Origin: Pilimelia anulata
GTDB taxonomy: Bacteria > Actinomycetota > Actinomycetes > Mycobacteriales > Micromonosporaceae
Reading direction: 5' to 3'
DNA: 64,000 bases
NCBI RefSeq assembly: GCF_014647895.1
Contig: NZ_BMQB01000001.1
Span: 930,001-994,000, forward strand
The notes beneath the pieces are model-generated. The model had not been told where the DNA came from. It did not search any database and saw only the letters and a list, made by a program, of their open reading frames with translations. The position numbers and the translations under genes were made by a program. Within the stretch, counting starts at the first letter, position 1. Every line of letters starts with the position of its first letter. Positions 21,150-31,247 of this stretch are shown in pieces.

Positions 21150-22721
21150 TCACGCGCGGCGCCAGGACCGCCCGGTGCGGCGCAGCATCTCGTCGGCGGC
21201 GTGCGGGCCCCACTCGCCGGCCCGGTACGGCTCCGGCTTGGTCCCCGCCCACGCCTCCTCCAGCGGGTCGACGACCCGCCAGCTCTCCTCGACCTCGGCG
21301 GCGTCCGGGAACAGCGTCCGGTCGCCGAGCAGCACGTCCAGGACGAGCCGCTCGTACGCCTCGGGGCTGGTCTCGGTGAACGTCTCGCCGTACCCGAAGT
21401 CCATGGCGATGTCCCGCAGCTCCATCGTCGAGCCCGGCACCTTGGAGCCGAACTTGAGCACCACGCCCTCGTCGGGCTGGACCCGGATGACGAGCTGGTT
21501 GTGGCCGAGCATCTCCACGTCGGTGGGGTGGAACGGCAGGTGCGGCGCCTTTTTGAACAGGATCGCCACCTCGGTGACCCGGCGCGGCAGCCGCTTGCCG
21601 CAGCGCACGTGGAACGGCACGCCGGCCCAGCGCCGGTTCTGGATGGCGAGGTCCACGGCCACGTACGTCTCGGTGGTGGAGTCGCCGGGCACCTTGGGCT
21701 CCTCCAGGTACCCGCCGACCCGCTCGCCGGCCACCCAGCCGGCCAGGTACTGCCCGCGGACGGTCCCGGCGGTGATGTCGGCGGGCATCTTGATCGCCTT
21801 GAGTACCTTGAGCTTCTCGGCCCGGATCTCCTCGGCGTCGAACGACGTCGGCTCCTCCATCGCCACCAGCGCGAGGAGTTGCAGCAGGTGGTTCTGGAGC
21901 ACGTCGCGGGCGGCGCCGGCGGCGTCGTAGAAGCCGGCCCGGCTGCCGATGCCCAGGTCCTCGGCCATGGTGATCTGCACCGAGTCGACGTACCGGGCGC
22001 TCCACACCGGCTCGAACAGCGTGTTCGCGAAGCGCAGCGCCAGGATGTTCTGGACGGTCTCCTTGCCGAGGTAGTGGTCGATCCGGAACACGCCCTCCGG
22101 CGTGAACACCGAGTCGACCAGCTCGTTCAGCGCCCGGGCCGACGGCAGGTCGTTGCCGAACGGCTTCTCCACCACGACCCGGCGCCAGCCGCCCTCCCGG
22201 GCGCCGTCGGCGAGCCCGGTGCGCTCCAACTGCTTGAGCACGACGGGGAACGCCGCCGGCGGGATGGAGAAGTAGAACGCGGCGTTGCCGCCGATGCCGC
22301 GCTCGGCGCGCAGCTTGCGCATCTCGGCGGCCAGCTCGTCGAACGCGCCGTCGTCCTCGAACGACCCGCCGACGAAGCGGAACCCGTCGGCCAGCCGCTG
22401 CCACACCTCCTCCCGCCACGCCGTCCGGGCGCCGTTGCGGGCGGCGTCGCGGGCGATCGGCAGGAACTCGCCGTCGCCCCAGTCCCGCCGGGCGAACCCG
22501 AGCAGGGCGAAGTGCGGCGGCAGCAGGCCGCGGTTGGCCAGGTCGTACACGGCCGGGATGAGTTTGCGCCGGGCCAGGTCGCCGGTCACGCCGAAGATCA
22601 CCACGGCGCACGGCTCGGGAATGCGCGGCAGTCGCCGGTCCCGCGGGTCGCGCAACGGGTTGCCGGTCCGCGCGGCGCCGGTGGTGGCCGGCGCCGCGGT
22701 CGCGCTCACGGGATCGGGCAT
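21150..22721 (-). CDS. zwf: Glucose-6-phosphate 1-dehydrogenase
   Basis: Oxidises glucose-6-phosphate to the lactone and makes NADPH. It has 523 residues. The ATG at 22721 follows GAGGAGGG and lies 8 nt after the pgi stop. The first 35 residues are a low-complexity Ala/Pro extension. The nucleotide-binding motif is IFGVTGDLARRKL, and the active site is FRIDHYLGKETVQN with the His and Lys. Other conserved parts are VVEKPFGNDL and RWAGVPFHVRCGKRL. OpcA, its assembly partner, is encoded next. Confidence 0.97.
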   Translation of the reverse strand: MPDPVSATAAPATTGAARTGNPLRDPRDRRLPRIPEPCAVVIFGVTGDLARRKLIPAVYDLANRGLLPPHFALLGFARRDWGDGEFLPIARDAARNGARTAWREEVWQRLADGFRFVGGSFEDDGAFDELAAEMRKLRAERGIGGNAAFYFSIPPAAFPVVLKQLERTGLADGAREGGWRRVVVEKPFGNDLPSARALNELVDSVFTPEGVFRIDHYLGKETVQNILALRFANTLFEPVWSARYVDSVQITMAEDLGIGSRAGFYDAAGAARDVLQNHLLQLLALVAMEEPTSFDAEEIRAEKLKVLKAIKMPADITAGTVRGQYLAGWVAGERVGGYLEEPKVPGDSTTETYVAVDLAIQNRRWAGVPFHVRCGKRLPRRVTEVAILFKKAPHLPFHPTDVEMLGHNQLVIRVQPDEGVVLKFGSKVPGSTMELRDIAMDFGYGETFTETSPEAYERLVLDVLLGDRTLFPDAAEVEESWRVVDPLEEAWAGTKPEPYRAGEWGPHAADEMLRRTGRSWRRA

Positions 22722-22729
22722 GGCCCTCC

Positions 22730-24391
22730 TCAGCTCGCCGGGCCCCCGGCCGCGGCCAGCAGCGCGGGTACGCCGGCGGCGCGGTCGGTGAGGTGGATGT
22801 GCACGAGCGGTCGGCCGCGGTCGGCGATGGCCTTGCGGTCGCCGGCGGCCTGGGCGGCGATGAGCTGCCCGAACGTGTAGTCCCGGCCCGGGATCGCCAG
22901 GTCGGCGGTCACGGCGCCGGTGACCTGCAGGAACGCGCCGACCTGCGGCCCGCCCTTGTGGTACTGGCCGGTCGAGTGCAGGAACCGCGGCCCCCAGCCG
23001 AACGTGACCGGCCGCCCGGAGTCGAGGGCGAGCCGGGCGCGCAGGCCGGCGACGTCGGCGTCGCCGAACCGGTCCAGGTACGCCATGACGGCCAGGTACC
23101 CGCGGTCGCCGATCCGGCCGAGCAGCCAGCGCAGCACCTCGGCGGCACTGCCGCCCGCGTCCGCCGGGGCGTACACGTCCAGCGGCCCCTCGGTGAACGC
23201 GGGCCGCTCGTCGGGCAGCCCGGCCGCGAGGATCCGGTTGGTGTTGTCCTTGGACTCGGCGACGTTGGGCTGGTCGAACGGCTCCACGCCGATGACCCGG
23301 CTGGCCACCGGGGTGGCGAACTCCCAGGCCAGGAAGTGCGCGCCGAGCGGCCCGTTGACGGCCAGGTCGACCGGCCGGCCGCCGCCGGGCACCGCGCCGG
23401 CGGTCAGCGACCCGCCGGTGCTCGCGGCGAGCACGTCGGGGCCGGTGCCGCCGGGGGCGTCCGGGCGCTCCAGCACGACCGGCAGGATGCCGGCGCCGGC
23501 CTTGCCGGTGGACTCGGCGATGAGCTGCTCGGCCCAGTCGCCCAGCCCGACCACGCCGGTGCCGTCGTCGATCAGGGCCAGCTTGTCCCGCCCGGCGGCC
23601 GCGGCGGCGCCGAGCGCGGCGCCCAGCGCGAGCGCCGGGTTGTCCTTGTCCCCGCCCAGGCTGTGCGCGAGCGCCTCGGCCTGGTCGATCAGCTCGGCGA
23701 CGTCCACGCCGGCCAGCGCCGACGGCACCAGCCCGAACGCGGTCAGCGCCGAGTACCGGCCGCCCACCTCCGGGTCGGCCGGGATGACGACGATGCCGTC
23801 GGCCCGGGCGGACGCCTCCAGCGGCGAGCCGGGGTCGGTGACGACCACGAAGTGCCGGGCCGCCTCGGCGTCGGTCAGGCCGGCGCCGCGCAGCGCCGCG
23901 CCGAACGCCCGCCGGTGGCTGTCGGTCTCCACCGTCGACCCGGACTTGCTGGCCACCACCACGACCGTGCGGCGCAGCAGCGCCGTGGCCTCGGGCGAGC
24001 CCTCGGGGTGGCCGCCGTACACGGTGGCCCGGACCTGCTGCGGGTCGGTGGTGTCGAGCACCGCCAGCGGCACGCCCAGCGTCCGGCAGATGACCTCGGG
24101 CGCGAGCGACGAGCCGCCCATGCCGCACAGCACCACCCGGTCCAGGTCGGCGATCTCGCTGCGCAGCTCGGCGAGCTGGGGGAGGAGTTCGCGGCTGCGC
24201 CGGAACGTGTCCACCCAGCCCAGCCGGATCTTCGCCACGTCCTCGGCGTCCGTCCCCCACAGGGTCGGGTCCTTGGCGGCGAGCAGGCCGGCGACGTTGT
24301 CGGCGACCAGTTCGTCGCGGGCGGCGGTCGCGCCGGCGCCGTACACGGTGAGGCCGCCCGCGGCCTCGACGTCGTCCAGCAGGTCGCTCAT
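22730..24391 (-). CDS. pgi: Glucose-6-phosphate isomerase
   Basis: Interconverts glucose-6-phosphate and fructose-6-phosphate, linking the pathway to glycolysis. It has 553 residues. The ATG at 24391 overlaps the tal stop. It is the divergent actinobacterial form found between tal and zwf: sugar-isomerase (SIS) motifs are [20 protein letters not shown] and [18 protein letters not shown], with [18 protein letters not shown] and [11 protein letters not shown] in the C-terminal half. In some actinobacteria a tal-pgi fusion occurs; here they are separate genes sharing four bases. Confidence 0.93.
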   Translation of the reverse strand: MSDLLDDVEAAGGLTVYGAGATAARDELVADNVAGLLAAKDPTLWGTDAEDVAKIRLGWVDTFRRSRELLPQLAELRSEIADLDRVVLCGMGGSSLAPEVICRTLGVPLAVLDTTDPQQVRATVYGGHPEGSPEATALLRRTVVVVASKSGSTVETDSHRRAFGAALRGAGLTDAEAARHFVVVTDPGSPLEASARADGIVVIPADPEVGGRYSALTAFGLVPSALAGVDVAELIDQAEALAHSLGGDKDNPALALGAALGAAAAAGRDKLALIDDGTGVVGLGDWAEQLIAESTGKAGAGILPVVLERPDAPGGTGPDVLAASTGGSLTAGAVPGGGRPVDLAVNGPLGAHFLAWEFATPVASRVIGVEPFDQPNVAESKDNTNRILAAGLPDERPAFTEGPLDVYAPADAGGSAAEVLRWLLGRIGDRGYLAVMAYLDRFGDADVAGLRARLALDSGRPVTFGWGPRFLHSTGQYHKGGPQVGAFLQVTGAVTADLAIPGRDYTFGQLIAAQAAGDRKAIADRGRPLVHIHLTDRAAGVPALLAAAGGPAS

Positions 24392-25494
24392 CGGCCGACC
24401 CCCAGTTGCTCCGCGACGCCGCTGAGCAGCTCGGCGTAGCTGGCCTCGAACTTCTCGACGCCCTCCTCCTCCAGCACGCGGACGACGTCGGCGTACCCGA
24501 TGCCGAGCTTGCCCAGGTCGTCGAGGACCTTCCGGGCCTCGGTGTACGTGCCGGTGATGGTGTCGCCGGGGACCTCGCCGTGGTCGGCGAACGCGTGGAT
24601 GACCGGCTCCGGCATCGTGTTGACGATGCCGGGGGCGATCAGCTCCTCGACGTAGATCACGTCCCGGTAGTCGGGGTTCTTGGTCGACGTGGACGCCCAC
24701 AGCGGGCGCTGCGGGAACGCGCCGGCGTCGGCGAGCCGCTGCCACCGGTCGCTGCTGAACACCTCGCCGTAGAGCTGGTACGCCAGCCGGGCGTTGGCGA
24801 CCGCCGCCTTCCCGCGCAGCGCCACGGCCTCCGGCGAGCCGATCTTGTCCAGCCGGGCGTCCACCTCGGTGTCCACCCGGGAGACGAAGAACGACGCCAC
24901 CGAGCCGATCTTGGTCAGGTCGTGCCCGTTCGCCCGCGCCTGCTCCAGCCCGGCCAGGAACGCCTCCATCACGGCGGCGTACCGGTCCAGCGAGAAGATC
25001 AGCGTGACGTTGACGCTGATCCCCTCGCCGAGCGTCCGGGTGATCGCCGGCAGGCCGGGCTCGGTCGCCGGGATCTTGATGTACAGGTTCGGCCGGTCCA
25101 CCAGCCACCACAGCGCCTTCGCCTCGGCGACGGTCTGCTCGGTGTCGTGGGCCAGGCGGGGGTCGACCTCGATCGACACCCGCCCGTCCACGCCCTGCGA
25201 CGCGTCGTACGCCGGGCGCATGACGTCACACGCCCAGCGCACGTCGTACGTCGTCAGCATCCGCGCCGCCTCGTCCACGCTGACGCCGCGGGTCGCGAGG
25301 TCGCGGACCTGCTGGTCGTAGCTCGCGGCGTCGGACAGGGCCTTGGCGAAGATCGTCGGGTTGCTGGTGACGCCGACGACGTGCTGCTCCCGGCGCAGCC
25401 GGTCGAGACCGCCCGACGTGAGGCGCTCGCGGGATAGGTCGTCGAGCCACACCGCCACTCCGGCGGACTGCAGCGCAGCGAGTCTGTCGGTCAT
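24388..25494 (-). CDS. tal: Transaldolase
   Basis: Moves a dihydroxyacetone unit between sugar phosphates in the non-oxidative branch. It has 368 residues, of the longer actinobacterial/cyanobacterial type. The ATG at 25494 follows GGGAG and lies 16 nt after the tkt stop. Conserved parts are the N-terminal [30 protein letters not shown], the Schiff-base Lys in [27 protein letters not shown] and [13 protein letters not shown]. Confidence 0.96.
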   Translation of the reverse strand: MTDRLAALQSAGVAVWLDDLSRERLTSGGLDRLRREQHVVGVTSNPTIFAKALSDAASYDQQVRDLATRGVSVDEAARMLTTYDVRWACDVMRPAYDASQGVDGRVSIEVDPRLAHDTEQTVAEAKALWWLVDRPNLYIKIPATEPGLPAITRTLGEGISVNVTLIFSLDRYAAVMEAFLAGLEQARANGHDLTKIGSVASFFVSRVDTEVDARLDKIGSPEAVALRGKAAVANARLAYQLYGEVFSSDRWQRLADAGAFPQRPLWASTSTKNPDYRDVIYVEELIAPGIVNTMPEPVIHAFADHGEVPGDTITGTYTEARKVLDDLGKLGIGYADVVRVLEEEGVEKFEASYAELLSGVAEQLGVGR

Positions 25495-25510
25495 ACCGGC
25501 TCCCTAGGAT

Positions 25511-27640
25511 TCAGTTGCCCGTGGTCGTGCCCTTGATGTCGCCGGTCCGCGAGAGCGACGCGCGCGCCGCGGCGATCACGTGGTCCGGCGTGAACCCGAA
25601 CTGCTCGAACAGCACCTGGTACGGCGCGCTCGCCCCGAAGTGCTCCAGGCTCACGCACTCGCCGTACTCGCCGACGATCCGGTGCCAGGACATACCCACC
25701 CCGGCCTCCACGCTCACCCGGGCGGCGATGCCGCGCGGGATGACCTCCTCGCGGTACGCCTCGTCCTGGGCGAGGAACCACTCCAGGCACGGCATCGACA
25801 CTACCCGGGTGGGCACCCCGTCGGCCTCCAAACGCGCCCGGGCGGTGAGGCAGGTCGCCACCTCCGAGCCCGTCCCGATGAGAATGACCTTGGGCTGGCC
25901 GTTCTCCGCGTCGGCGAGCACGTACCCGCCGCGCCGGGTGCCCGCGGCCGCGCCGTGGCTGTCCCGGTCCACGGTCGGCAGCGCCTGCCGGGTGAGGCAC
26001 AGCGCGGTCGGCCGGTCGGTGTGCTCCAGCGCGGCCCGCCACGCCCACGCCGTCTCGTTGGCGTCCGCCGGCCGGACGACGTCCAGGCCGGGGATCGCCC
26101 GCAGCGCGGTCAGGTGCTCGACCGGCTGGTGGGTCGGGCCGTCCTCGCCGAGCCCGATCGAGTCGTGCGTCCAGACGTAGACCACCGGCAGCTTCATCAG
26201 CGCGGCCAGCCGGACGGCCGGGCGCATGTAGTCGGAGAAGACCAGGAAGGTGCCGCCGTACGGGCGGGTGCCGCCGTGCAGCGCGATGCCGTTGCAGATC
26301 GCGCCCATCGCGTGCTCGCGGATGCCGAAGTGCAGGGTCCGCCCGTACGGGTTGCCGGGGAACTCCTTCGTGGCGAACTCGCTCGGGATGAACGACGGCT
26401 CGCCCTTCATCGTCGTGTTGTTGCTCTCGGCCAGGTCGGCCGAGCCGCCCCACAGCTCCGGCAGCACCGGGGCGAGCGCGTTGAGTACCTGCCCGGACGC
26501 CGCCCGGGTGGCCAGGCCCTTGGCGTCGGGCGGGAACGTCGGCAGCGCGTCCGCCCAGTCCGCCGGCAGGGTGCGGCTGGCCAGCCGGTCGAACAGCGCC
26601 CTGCGCTGCGGGTTCGCCGCCGCCCAGCCGTCGAACGCCGCCTGCCACTTGGCCCGCGCCTCGCGGCCCCGGTCGACGACCTGGCGGGCGTGTTTGAGCA
26701 CGGTGTCCTCGACGGCGAACGACGCCGCCGCGTCGAAGCCGAGGATCTTCTTGGTCGCCGCGACCTCCTCGGCGCCCAGCGCCGAGCCGTGGATCTTGCC
26801 GGTGTTCTGCTTCTTCGGCGCCGGCCAGCCGATCACCGTGCGCAGCGCGACGAACGTCGGCCGGTCCGTGCTGGCCCGGGCCCGCTCGAACGCGGCGTGC
26901 AGCGCCTCGATGTCCTCGGCGTACTGCTTGTCGTCGCGGTAGTTGCCGCGCCAGTCGACGACCTCGGTGTGCCAGCCGTACGCGGCGTACCGGGCCACCA
27001 CGTCCTCGCTCTTGGCGATCCGGGTGTCGTCCTCGATCGAGATCTCGTTGTCGTCCCAGATCAGCGTGAGGTTGCCCAGCCGCTGGTGGCCGGCGAGCGC
27101 GCTCGCCTCGTGGCTGATCCCCTCCTCGATGTCGCCGTCGGAGGCCAGGCACCAGATGTGGTGGTCGAAGATCGACTCGCCGGCGGCGGCGTCCGGGTCG
27201 AACAGGCCGCGCTCGCGGCGGGCGGCCATCGCCATCCCGACCGCGTTGCCGATGCCCTGCCCGAGCGGGCCGGTGGTGGTCTCGACGCCGGGGGTGTGGC
27301 CGTGCTCGGGGTGGCCGGGGGTCTGCGAGTCCCACTGCCGCAGGTGCTGCAGGTCGGACAGGCTCAGGCCGTACCCCGACAGGTAGAGCTGGAGGTACAG
27401 GGTGAGGCTGGAGTGGCCGCAGGAGAGCACGAACCGGTCCCGCCCGGCCCAGTGCGGGTCGGTGGGGTCGTGCCGCATGGCCCGCTGGAACAGCAGGTAC
27501 GCGGCGGGGGCGAGGCTCATCGCGGTCCCGGGGTGGCCGTTGCCGGCGTGCTCGACGGCGTCCATGGCCAGGACCCGGACGGTGTCCACGGCCCGGCGGT
27601 CGAGGTCAGACCAATTGAGGGCGTTGGCGGTGTCGGACAC
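25511..27640 (-). CDS. tkt: Transketolase
   Basis: A thiamine-diphosphate enzyme that transfers two-carbon units in the non-oxidative pentose phosphate pathway. It has 709 residues. The GTG at 27640 (VSDTANALNWSDLDRRAVDT) follows GGGGAGC; the frame is open to 27700. Typical motifs are EHAGNGHPGTAMSLAP, GPLGQGIGNAVGMAMA, the ThDP/Mg site GDIEEGISHEASALAG, and in the second half FGIREHAMGAICNG and SIGLGEDGPTHQPVEHL. It is the first gene of the six-gene minus-strand operon; its promoter should lie in 27641-28084. Confidence 0.97.
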   Translation of the reverse strand: MSDTANALNWSDLDRRAVDTVRVLAMDAVEHAGNGHPGTAMSLAPAAYLLFQRAMRHDPTDPHWAGRDRFVLSCGHSSLTLYLQLYLSGYGLSLSDLQHLRQWDSQTPGHPEHGHTPGVETTTGPLGQGIGNAVGMAMAARRERGLFDPDAAAGESIFDHHIWCLASDGDIEEGISHEASALAGHQRLGNLTLIWDDNEISIEDDTRIAKSEDVVARYAAYGWHTEVVDWRGNYRDDKQYAEDIEALHAAFERARASTDRPTFVALRTVIGWPAPKKQNTGKIHGSALGAEEVAATKKILGFDAAASFAVEDTVLKHARQVVDRGREARAKWQAAFDGWAAANPQRRALFDRLASRTLPADWADALPTFPPDAKGLATRAASGQVLNALAPVLPELWGGSADLAESNNTTMKGEPSFIPSEFATKEFPGNPYGRTLHFGIREHAMGAICNGIALHGGTRPYGGTFLVFSDYMRPAVRLAALMKLPVVYVWTHDSIGLGEDGPTHQPVEHLTALRAIPGLDVVRPADANETAWAWRAALEHTDRPTALCLTRQALPTVDRDSHGAAAGTRRGGYVLADAENGQPKVILIGTGSEVATCLTARARLEADGVPTRVVSMPCLEWFLAQDEAYREEVIPRGIAARVSVEAGVGMSWHRIVGEYGECVSLEHFGASAPYQVLFEQFGFTPDHVIAAARASLSRTGDIKGTTTGN

Positions 27641-28084
27641 GGTGGTGTGCTCCCCACAGTCGGTAATCCCGGAGCGACGCGGGGCGCCCGGCGGGCGCAA
27701 AAGGCGTCAGCAGGCATGACATTACCGAGCCGGCATGAACGGCGTGCGGTGGATCACCAGGTGCGGACGTGGTCCCGGCGCGTCGCGCGCGGGGCCCGGC
27801 GGGGCGGCCGCCGCGGCCCGCCCGTTCGGGCCGGTCGCGGGGCCCGCGCACGCGATGGTCGGGCCGTGCGGGGCTGCGGCCGGGCTGCCGCGTACCCTGT
27901 GGGAGCGCGCCCGGCCGACCGGCCGCGCGCCGCGGAGTGAACCGCCCGCCGGAGCGTCTGCCCCCGGCGACCCGGACGGGTGATGGCGGTGCCGTCCGTG
28001 CCGCTCCCGGGGGGAGCGGCACCGGCCCGCGGCGCGGCGCCCGCTCGCGGAGCCCCGCGTGACGCCGGAAGGTGACCCATCGCC
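27641..28084. other. Divergent promoter region between tkt and ctaB
   Basis: A 444-nt stretch between two divergently transcribed metabolic units. I find no open frame with a ribosome site and family resemblance; the frames that cross it have the Arg/Gly/Pro composition expected of non-coding GC-rich DNA. The tkt side (27641-27730) is somewhat less GC-rich and is where I would expect the tkt promoter. No clear -35/-10 pair or operator could be fixed by eye. Confidence 0.5.
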
Positions 28085-29056
28085 GTGACGCCGACTGCCA
28101 GTACGGTCAGCGACCGCCCGGCGGCGCCCGCGCCGCGCCTGACGCCGCGCCCGCCGCGGTCGTACGCGCAGCCCCGCCGCCGGACCGGCGCGGGCGCCGT
28201 GCTCCGGGCGTACGTGGCCCTCACCAAGCCCCGGATCATCGAACTGCTGCTGGTGACCACCGTGCCGGCGATGGTGCTGGCCGCCGGGCGGCTGCCGTCG
28301 CTGTGGCTGGTCGCCGTCGTCCTGGTCGGCGGCACCCTGGCGGCCGGCGCGGCGAACGCGCTGAACTGCTACATCGACCGCGACATCGACCAGGTCATGA
28401 AGCGCACGTCCCGCCGCCCGCTGCCCGCGCACACCGTCTCGCCGGTGGCCGCGCTGCGCTTCGGGCTGGTGCTGGCCGTGACGTCGGTGGCGCTGATGGC
28501 GGCGTTCACCAACCTGCTGGCGGCCGGGCTGACCGCGGCGGCGATCGTCTATTACGACGTCGTGTACACGCTGTGGCTCAAGCGGACCACCTGGCAGAAC
28601 ACCGTCTGGGGCGGGGTCTGCGGCGCGATGCCCGTGCTGATCGGCTGGGCCGCCGTCACCGGCGGGCTGGCGCCCGCGGCGTGGGTGCTGTTCGCGGTGG
28701 TCTTCCTCTGGCAGCCGCCGCACTTCTACGCGCTGGCGATCAAGTTCCGGGACGACTACGCCCGGGCCGGCATCCCCATGCTGCCGGTGGTCGCCTCCGC
28801 CCGCCGGGTGGGCGCGGAGAGCGTCGTGTACGCGTGGCTGACGCTGGCCGCCTCGCTGGCGCTCGGCGCCGTCGGCGCCGGCCCGGTGTACCTGGTGACG
28901 GCCGCGGTGACGGGCGGCCTGTTCGTCTGGGAGGCGCACGGCCTGTACCGGCGGGCCCGCCGGGGTGAGGCGCTGCGGCCGATGCGGCTATTCCACTGGT
29001 CGACCACGTACCTGACGCTGGTCTTCATCGCGGTCGCGGTCGACGCGCTCCTCTGA
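28085..29056 (+). CDS. ctaB: Protohaem IX farnesyltransferase (haem O synthase)
   Basis: Adds a farnesyl group to haem b to give haem O for aa3-type oxidases. It has 323 residues. The GTG at 28085 follows GGAAGGTGA. After a basic Pro-rich N-terminus come about eight or nine membrane helices. The prenyl-diphosphate binding motifs are [20 protein letters not shown] and [12 protein letters not shown]. Other conserved parts are [17 protein letters not shown] and [15 protein letters not shown]. It is divergent from tkt; ctaA, for the next haem step, is encoded 2.2 kb away. Confidence 0.96.
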   Translation: MTPTASTVSDRPAAPAPRLTPRPPRSYAQPRRRTGAGAVLRAYVALTKPRIIELLLVTTVPAMVLAAGRLPSLWLVAVVLVGGTLAAGAANALNCYIDRDIDQVMKRTSRRPLPAHTVSPVAALRFGLVLAVTSVALMAAFTNLLAAGLTAAAIVYYDVVYTLWLKRTTWQNTVWGGVCGAMPVLIGWAAVTGGLAPAAWVLFAVVFLWQPPHFYALAIKFRDDYARAGIPMLPVVASARRVGAESVVYAWLTLAASLALGAVGAGPVYLVTAAVTGGLFVWEAHGLYRRARRGEALRPMRLFHWSTTYLTLVFIAVAVDALL

Positions 29057-29291
29057 TCGAAGCACGCTTATTTCCGGACCGGTCCGATAGAGTAGTCATA
29101 TCCGACAATTCGTAATCGACCGAGTCGCTTCCTGTCCTGTTGGGCGAAAAAGCTTCTAGATATGTACTGATAAATCGGTCTGAAATAGGGCAGTATCGGT
29201 TTGGTGACGTTGCGGAATCATGAAGTAATTGGGATCACATTCACCCCGTGATACGCCCCTGGCCGCCCGGCGTTCCCCTTACTCTTCGGTC
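29057..29291 (+). promoter_or_regulatory. AT-richer promoter region before the small gene at 29292
   Basis: This 235-nt region is clearly less GC-rich than its surroundings (for example TATGTACTGATAAATC near 29160). A TACTCT -10 box at 29280-29285 ends 6 nt before the ATG at 29292, suggesting a leaderless transcript. No gene is seen. Confidence 0.5.
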
Positions 29292-29624
29292 ATGACTGAA
29301 GGTTCCAGTAGCACGCTGACGGTCGATGCGCCGGCCATCGAGGCGCCGGATCGGATCGTCAGCGCACTCAAGGCGTTCGCCGCCGGGCACGGCGGCGCGA
29401 CCGCGGTCGTGGAGTACGTCGGCCGCCGGGGCGCCCGGATCGTGCTGGTGGGCAAGGACGGCGTGTGGGGCGACCAGTTCGCCGACGACACCGACGTCGC
29501 CCGCCGGGCCTGCGAGTTGGCCGAGGTACCGATCGAGAACAGTTGGGAGCGGGAGCTGGTCGAGTCGATGACCCCGACCAACGACCTGTGGCGCTCGATG
29601 TCCCGGCGGCTGCTGGCCCACTGA
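29292..29624 (+). CDS. Conserved-looking small protein, function unknown
   Basis: A 110-residue soluble acidic protein that I cannot assign to a family. The ATG at 29292 (MTEGSSSTLTVDAPAIEAPD) is chosen from the TACTCT box 6 nt upstream; the frame is open to 29229. The body looks like a compact alpha/beta domain: a helix IVSALKAFAAGHGGAT, strands AVVEYVGRRGARIVLVGKDG, then ADDTDVARRACELAEV and a C-terminal helix NDLWRSMSRRLLAH. No signal peptide, membrane segment or catalytic motif is visible. It is convergent with the protease gene and separated from it by a terminator hairpin. Codon use is like the neighbours, so it is probably a real gene. Confidence 0.65.
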   Translation: MTEGSSSTLTVDAPAIEAPDRIVSALKAFAAGHGGATAVVEYVGRRGARIVLVGKDGVWGDQFADDTDVARRACELAEVPIENSWERELVESMTPTNDLWRSMSRRLLAH

Positions 29625-29646
29625 ACCCCGCCCACCCGTGTCGAAC

Positions 29647-29681
29647 GGCGGCGGCCCCCGGAGTGCCGGGCGGCCGCCGCC
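29647..29681. terminator. Bidirectional terminator hairpin
   Basis: GGCGGCGGCC (29647-29656) pairs with GGCCGCCGCC (29672-29681), with CCCGG/CCGGG in the loop able to extend the stem. It lies between convergent genes ending at 29624 and 29696. Confidence 0.65.
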
Positions 29682-29695
29682 GTCGCCGTGGGCGG

Positions 29696-31150
29696 CTACT
29701 TCTCGGTCAGCACCCGGAAGCCGTAGTCCTCGCCCAGCTCCGCCGCGGTCTGCCGCTTGACGTGCTCCAGCACGGTGCTCAGCGGGCTGTAGATCGTCCA
29801 CTCGGTGCCGTCGGTCGGGCAGGGGTGCGGCCTGCCGTCGTGGGGCGTCACGGTGCCGTTGTTCAGCAGGCCGAGCGCCGCGCCGTCGGCCTCGGTGAAC
29901 AGCGGGCCGCCGCTGTCGCCCGGCCGGCTACAGATGTTGCTCTTGATGCCCGTGTCCAGGGCGATGATCTCGCCGCACCGGGTGCCGGGCACCACCCCGG
30001 TGTTGACCACGTACCCCGAGGACGGGCTGTCGTCGCCGGTGCCGGTACCGCACACCACCGTGCCGACGGCCATCGCGGAGAACGGCCGGACGCTGCGGAT
30101 CGGCACGTCCCGCGGGGCGCACGGGCCCGACGACGGCACGCAGCGGGAGAGCACCAGGTTGCGCGGGCCCTTCACCCAGTAGTCGCGGGCGGACTTGTCG
30201 GCGAACGGGAGGAAGGCGTAGTCGGCCGGGTACGACGTCTGCCCGACCGGGCCGTTCTCGAAGCTGCCCTTCTCCGTGCCGATCGGCTTGTCCCGCAGGT
30301 CCCGGCGGAAGGTCAGCGTCGGGTTGCCGCCGTCGTTGAGGTACGGGCCGACGGTGCAGTGGCCCGCCGTCAGCACGTACTCGGTCGCCGTCCTCGCCGC
30401 GTACCCCAGGAAGCCCACCGTGCACTGCCCCCAGTCGGGGTTGGCCCGCGGCGAGGTCGGGTCCTGCGGGTACGCCGGCGCCGGGCGGTTGCGCTTGACG
30501 TCCAGCCGCATCCCCCCGCGCAGCGGCGCCGGGCAGGCCCGCACCTCGCACAGCGGCGGCCCGGCCGCCGCCGAGCGCGGCGCGCCGGCGTCGAAACGTC
30601 CGACCGCGACGAGCGCCGGGTCGACCGCGGGGGCGGCCAGCCGCTGCCCGGCGGGGGTGTCCGGGCGGGTCAGCAGCAGGACCCGGTTGGCGGCGACGTC
30701 GACGCCGACCTCGGCCGCCCGGCCGCGCGCGTTGACCGCCCGGTCCAGCCGGTCCCGCTCGCGGTCGAGCGCCGCGTGCGACCAGCGGGCCGGGTCCACC
30801 CGCACGCCGGGGCGCCCGGCGAGCGCGGCCCGGGCGCCGGCCGGGTCGGTCGAGTGGACCACCAGCACCCCGCCGCCGGCCTGGTCGAGCCGGTGCCCGG
30901 CGTACGAGTCGGGGAAGCGGCGGCGCAGCTCGGCGTCGAGCGCCGGCGCGGTGCCCTGCAACGCCAGCCGGCGCAGGGCCTCCCGCTCGCTGACGCCGTA
31001 CCGCGCGCGCAGGTACGCGGTCGACCCGGGCGCCCCGGCGGCGGACACGGCCGGGGCGGCCGGCGGGGCGGGGGCCGCGGCGGCGACGCCGGGTACGGCG
31101 AGGGCGGTCCCGGCCAGGACGGCGGCGGCGCGGACTCGTGCGGGTCCCAT
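29696..31150 (-). CDS. Secreted chymotrypsin-fold serine protease with a propeptide-like N-terminal region
   Basis: A 484-residue exported S1-type serine endopeptidase. The ATG at 31150 follows GGGAGGAG; a signal peptide ends near AAAAPAPP. Residues 40-200 form a region resembling the pro-domains of alpha-lytic-type proteases (YLRARYGVSEREALRRLAL, then GGGVLVVHSTDPAGARAAL). The catalytic triad is visible as LTAGHC (His), the Asp in SYPADYAFLPF, and Ser in SRPGDSGGPLF. Several Cys pairs suit an extracellular enzyme. The substrate is unknown. Inverted repeats upstream (31160-31229) overlap the ribosome site and promoter region. Confidence 0.85.
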   Translation of the reverse strand: MGPARVRAAAVLAGTALAVPGVAAAAPAPPAAPAVSAAGAPGSTAYLRARYGVSEREALRRLALQGTAPALDAELRRRFPDSYAGHRLDQAGGGVLVVHSTDPAGARAALAGRPGVRVDPARWSHAALDRERDRLDRAVNARGRAAEVGVDVAANRVLLLTRPDTPAGQRLAAPAVDPALVAVGRFDAGAPRSAAAGPPLCEVRACPAPLRGGMRLDVKRNRPAPAYPQDPTSPRANPDWGQCTVGFLGYAARTATEYVLTAGHCTVGPYLNDGGNPTLTFRRDLRDKPIGTEKGSFENGPVGQTSYPADYAFLPFADKSARDYWVKGPRNLVLSRCVPSSGPCAPRDVPIRSVRPFSAMAVGTVVCGTGTGDDSPSSGYVVNTGVVPGTRCGEIIALDTGIKSNICSRPGDSGGPLFTEADGAALGLLNNGTVTPHDGRPHPCPTDGTEWTIYSPLSTVLEHVKRQTAAELGEDYGFRVLTEK

Positions 31151-31159
31151 GTGGTCTCC

Positions 31160-31229
31160 TCCCACTGCGTAGTGGGAAGGCTTCCACCGTCGCGGGCGGC
31201 CGGCAGCGAACTGTCGGCAACCGGACAGT
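31160..31229 (-). promoter_or_regulatory. Cluster of inverted repeats upstream of the protease gene
   Basis: Three symmetric elements lie within 70 nt: TCCCACT-GCGT-AGTGGGA (31160-31177), whose first arm overlaps the ribosome-binding sequence; GGAAGGCTTCC (31175-31185); and ACTGTC (31210-31215) with GACAGT (31224-31229). They may be an operator plus an SD-masking leader hairpin. Confidence 0.45.
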
Positions 31230-31247
31230 GAACCCGGCGGGCGCCGG

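Noticed and set aside
24388..24391. tal-pgi fusion gene
   Set aside because: tal has its own stop and pgi its own ATG, overlapping by four bases, so they are separate coupled genes.
25580..27940. Long plus-strand open frame opposite tkt
   Set aside because: Antisense to transketolase, with no ribosome site and no domain-like segments.
27735..27983. Small open frame between tkt and ctaB
   Set aside because: Gly/Ala/Pro/Arg-rich throughout with no ribosome site; consistent with random GC-rich sequence.
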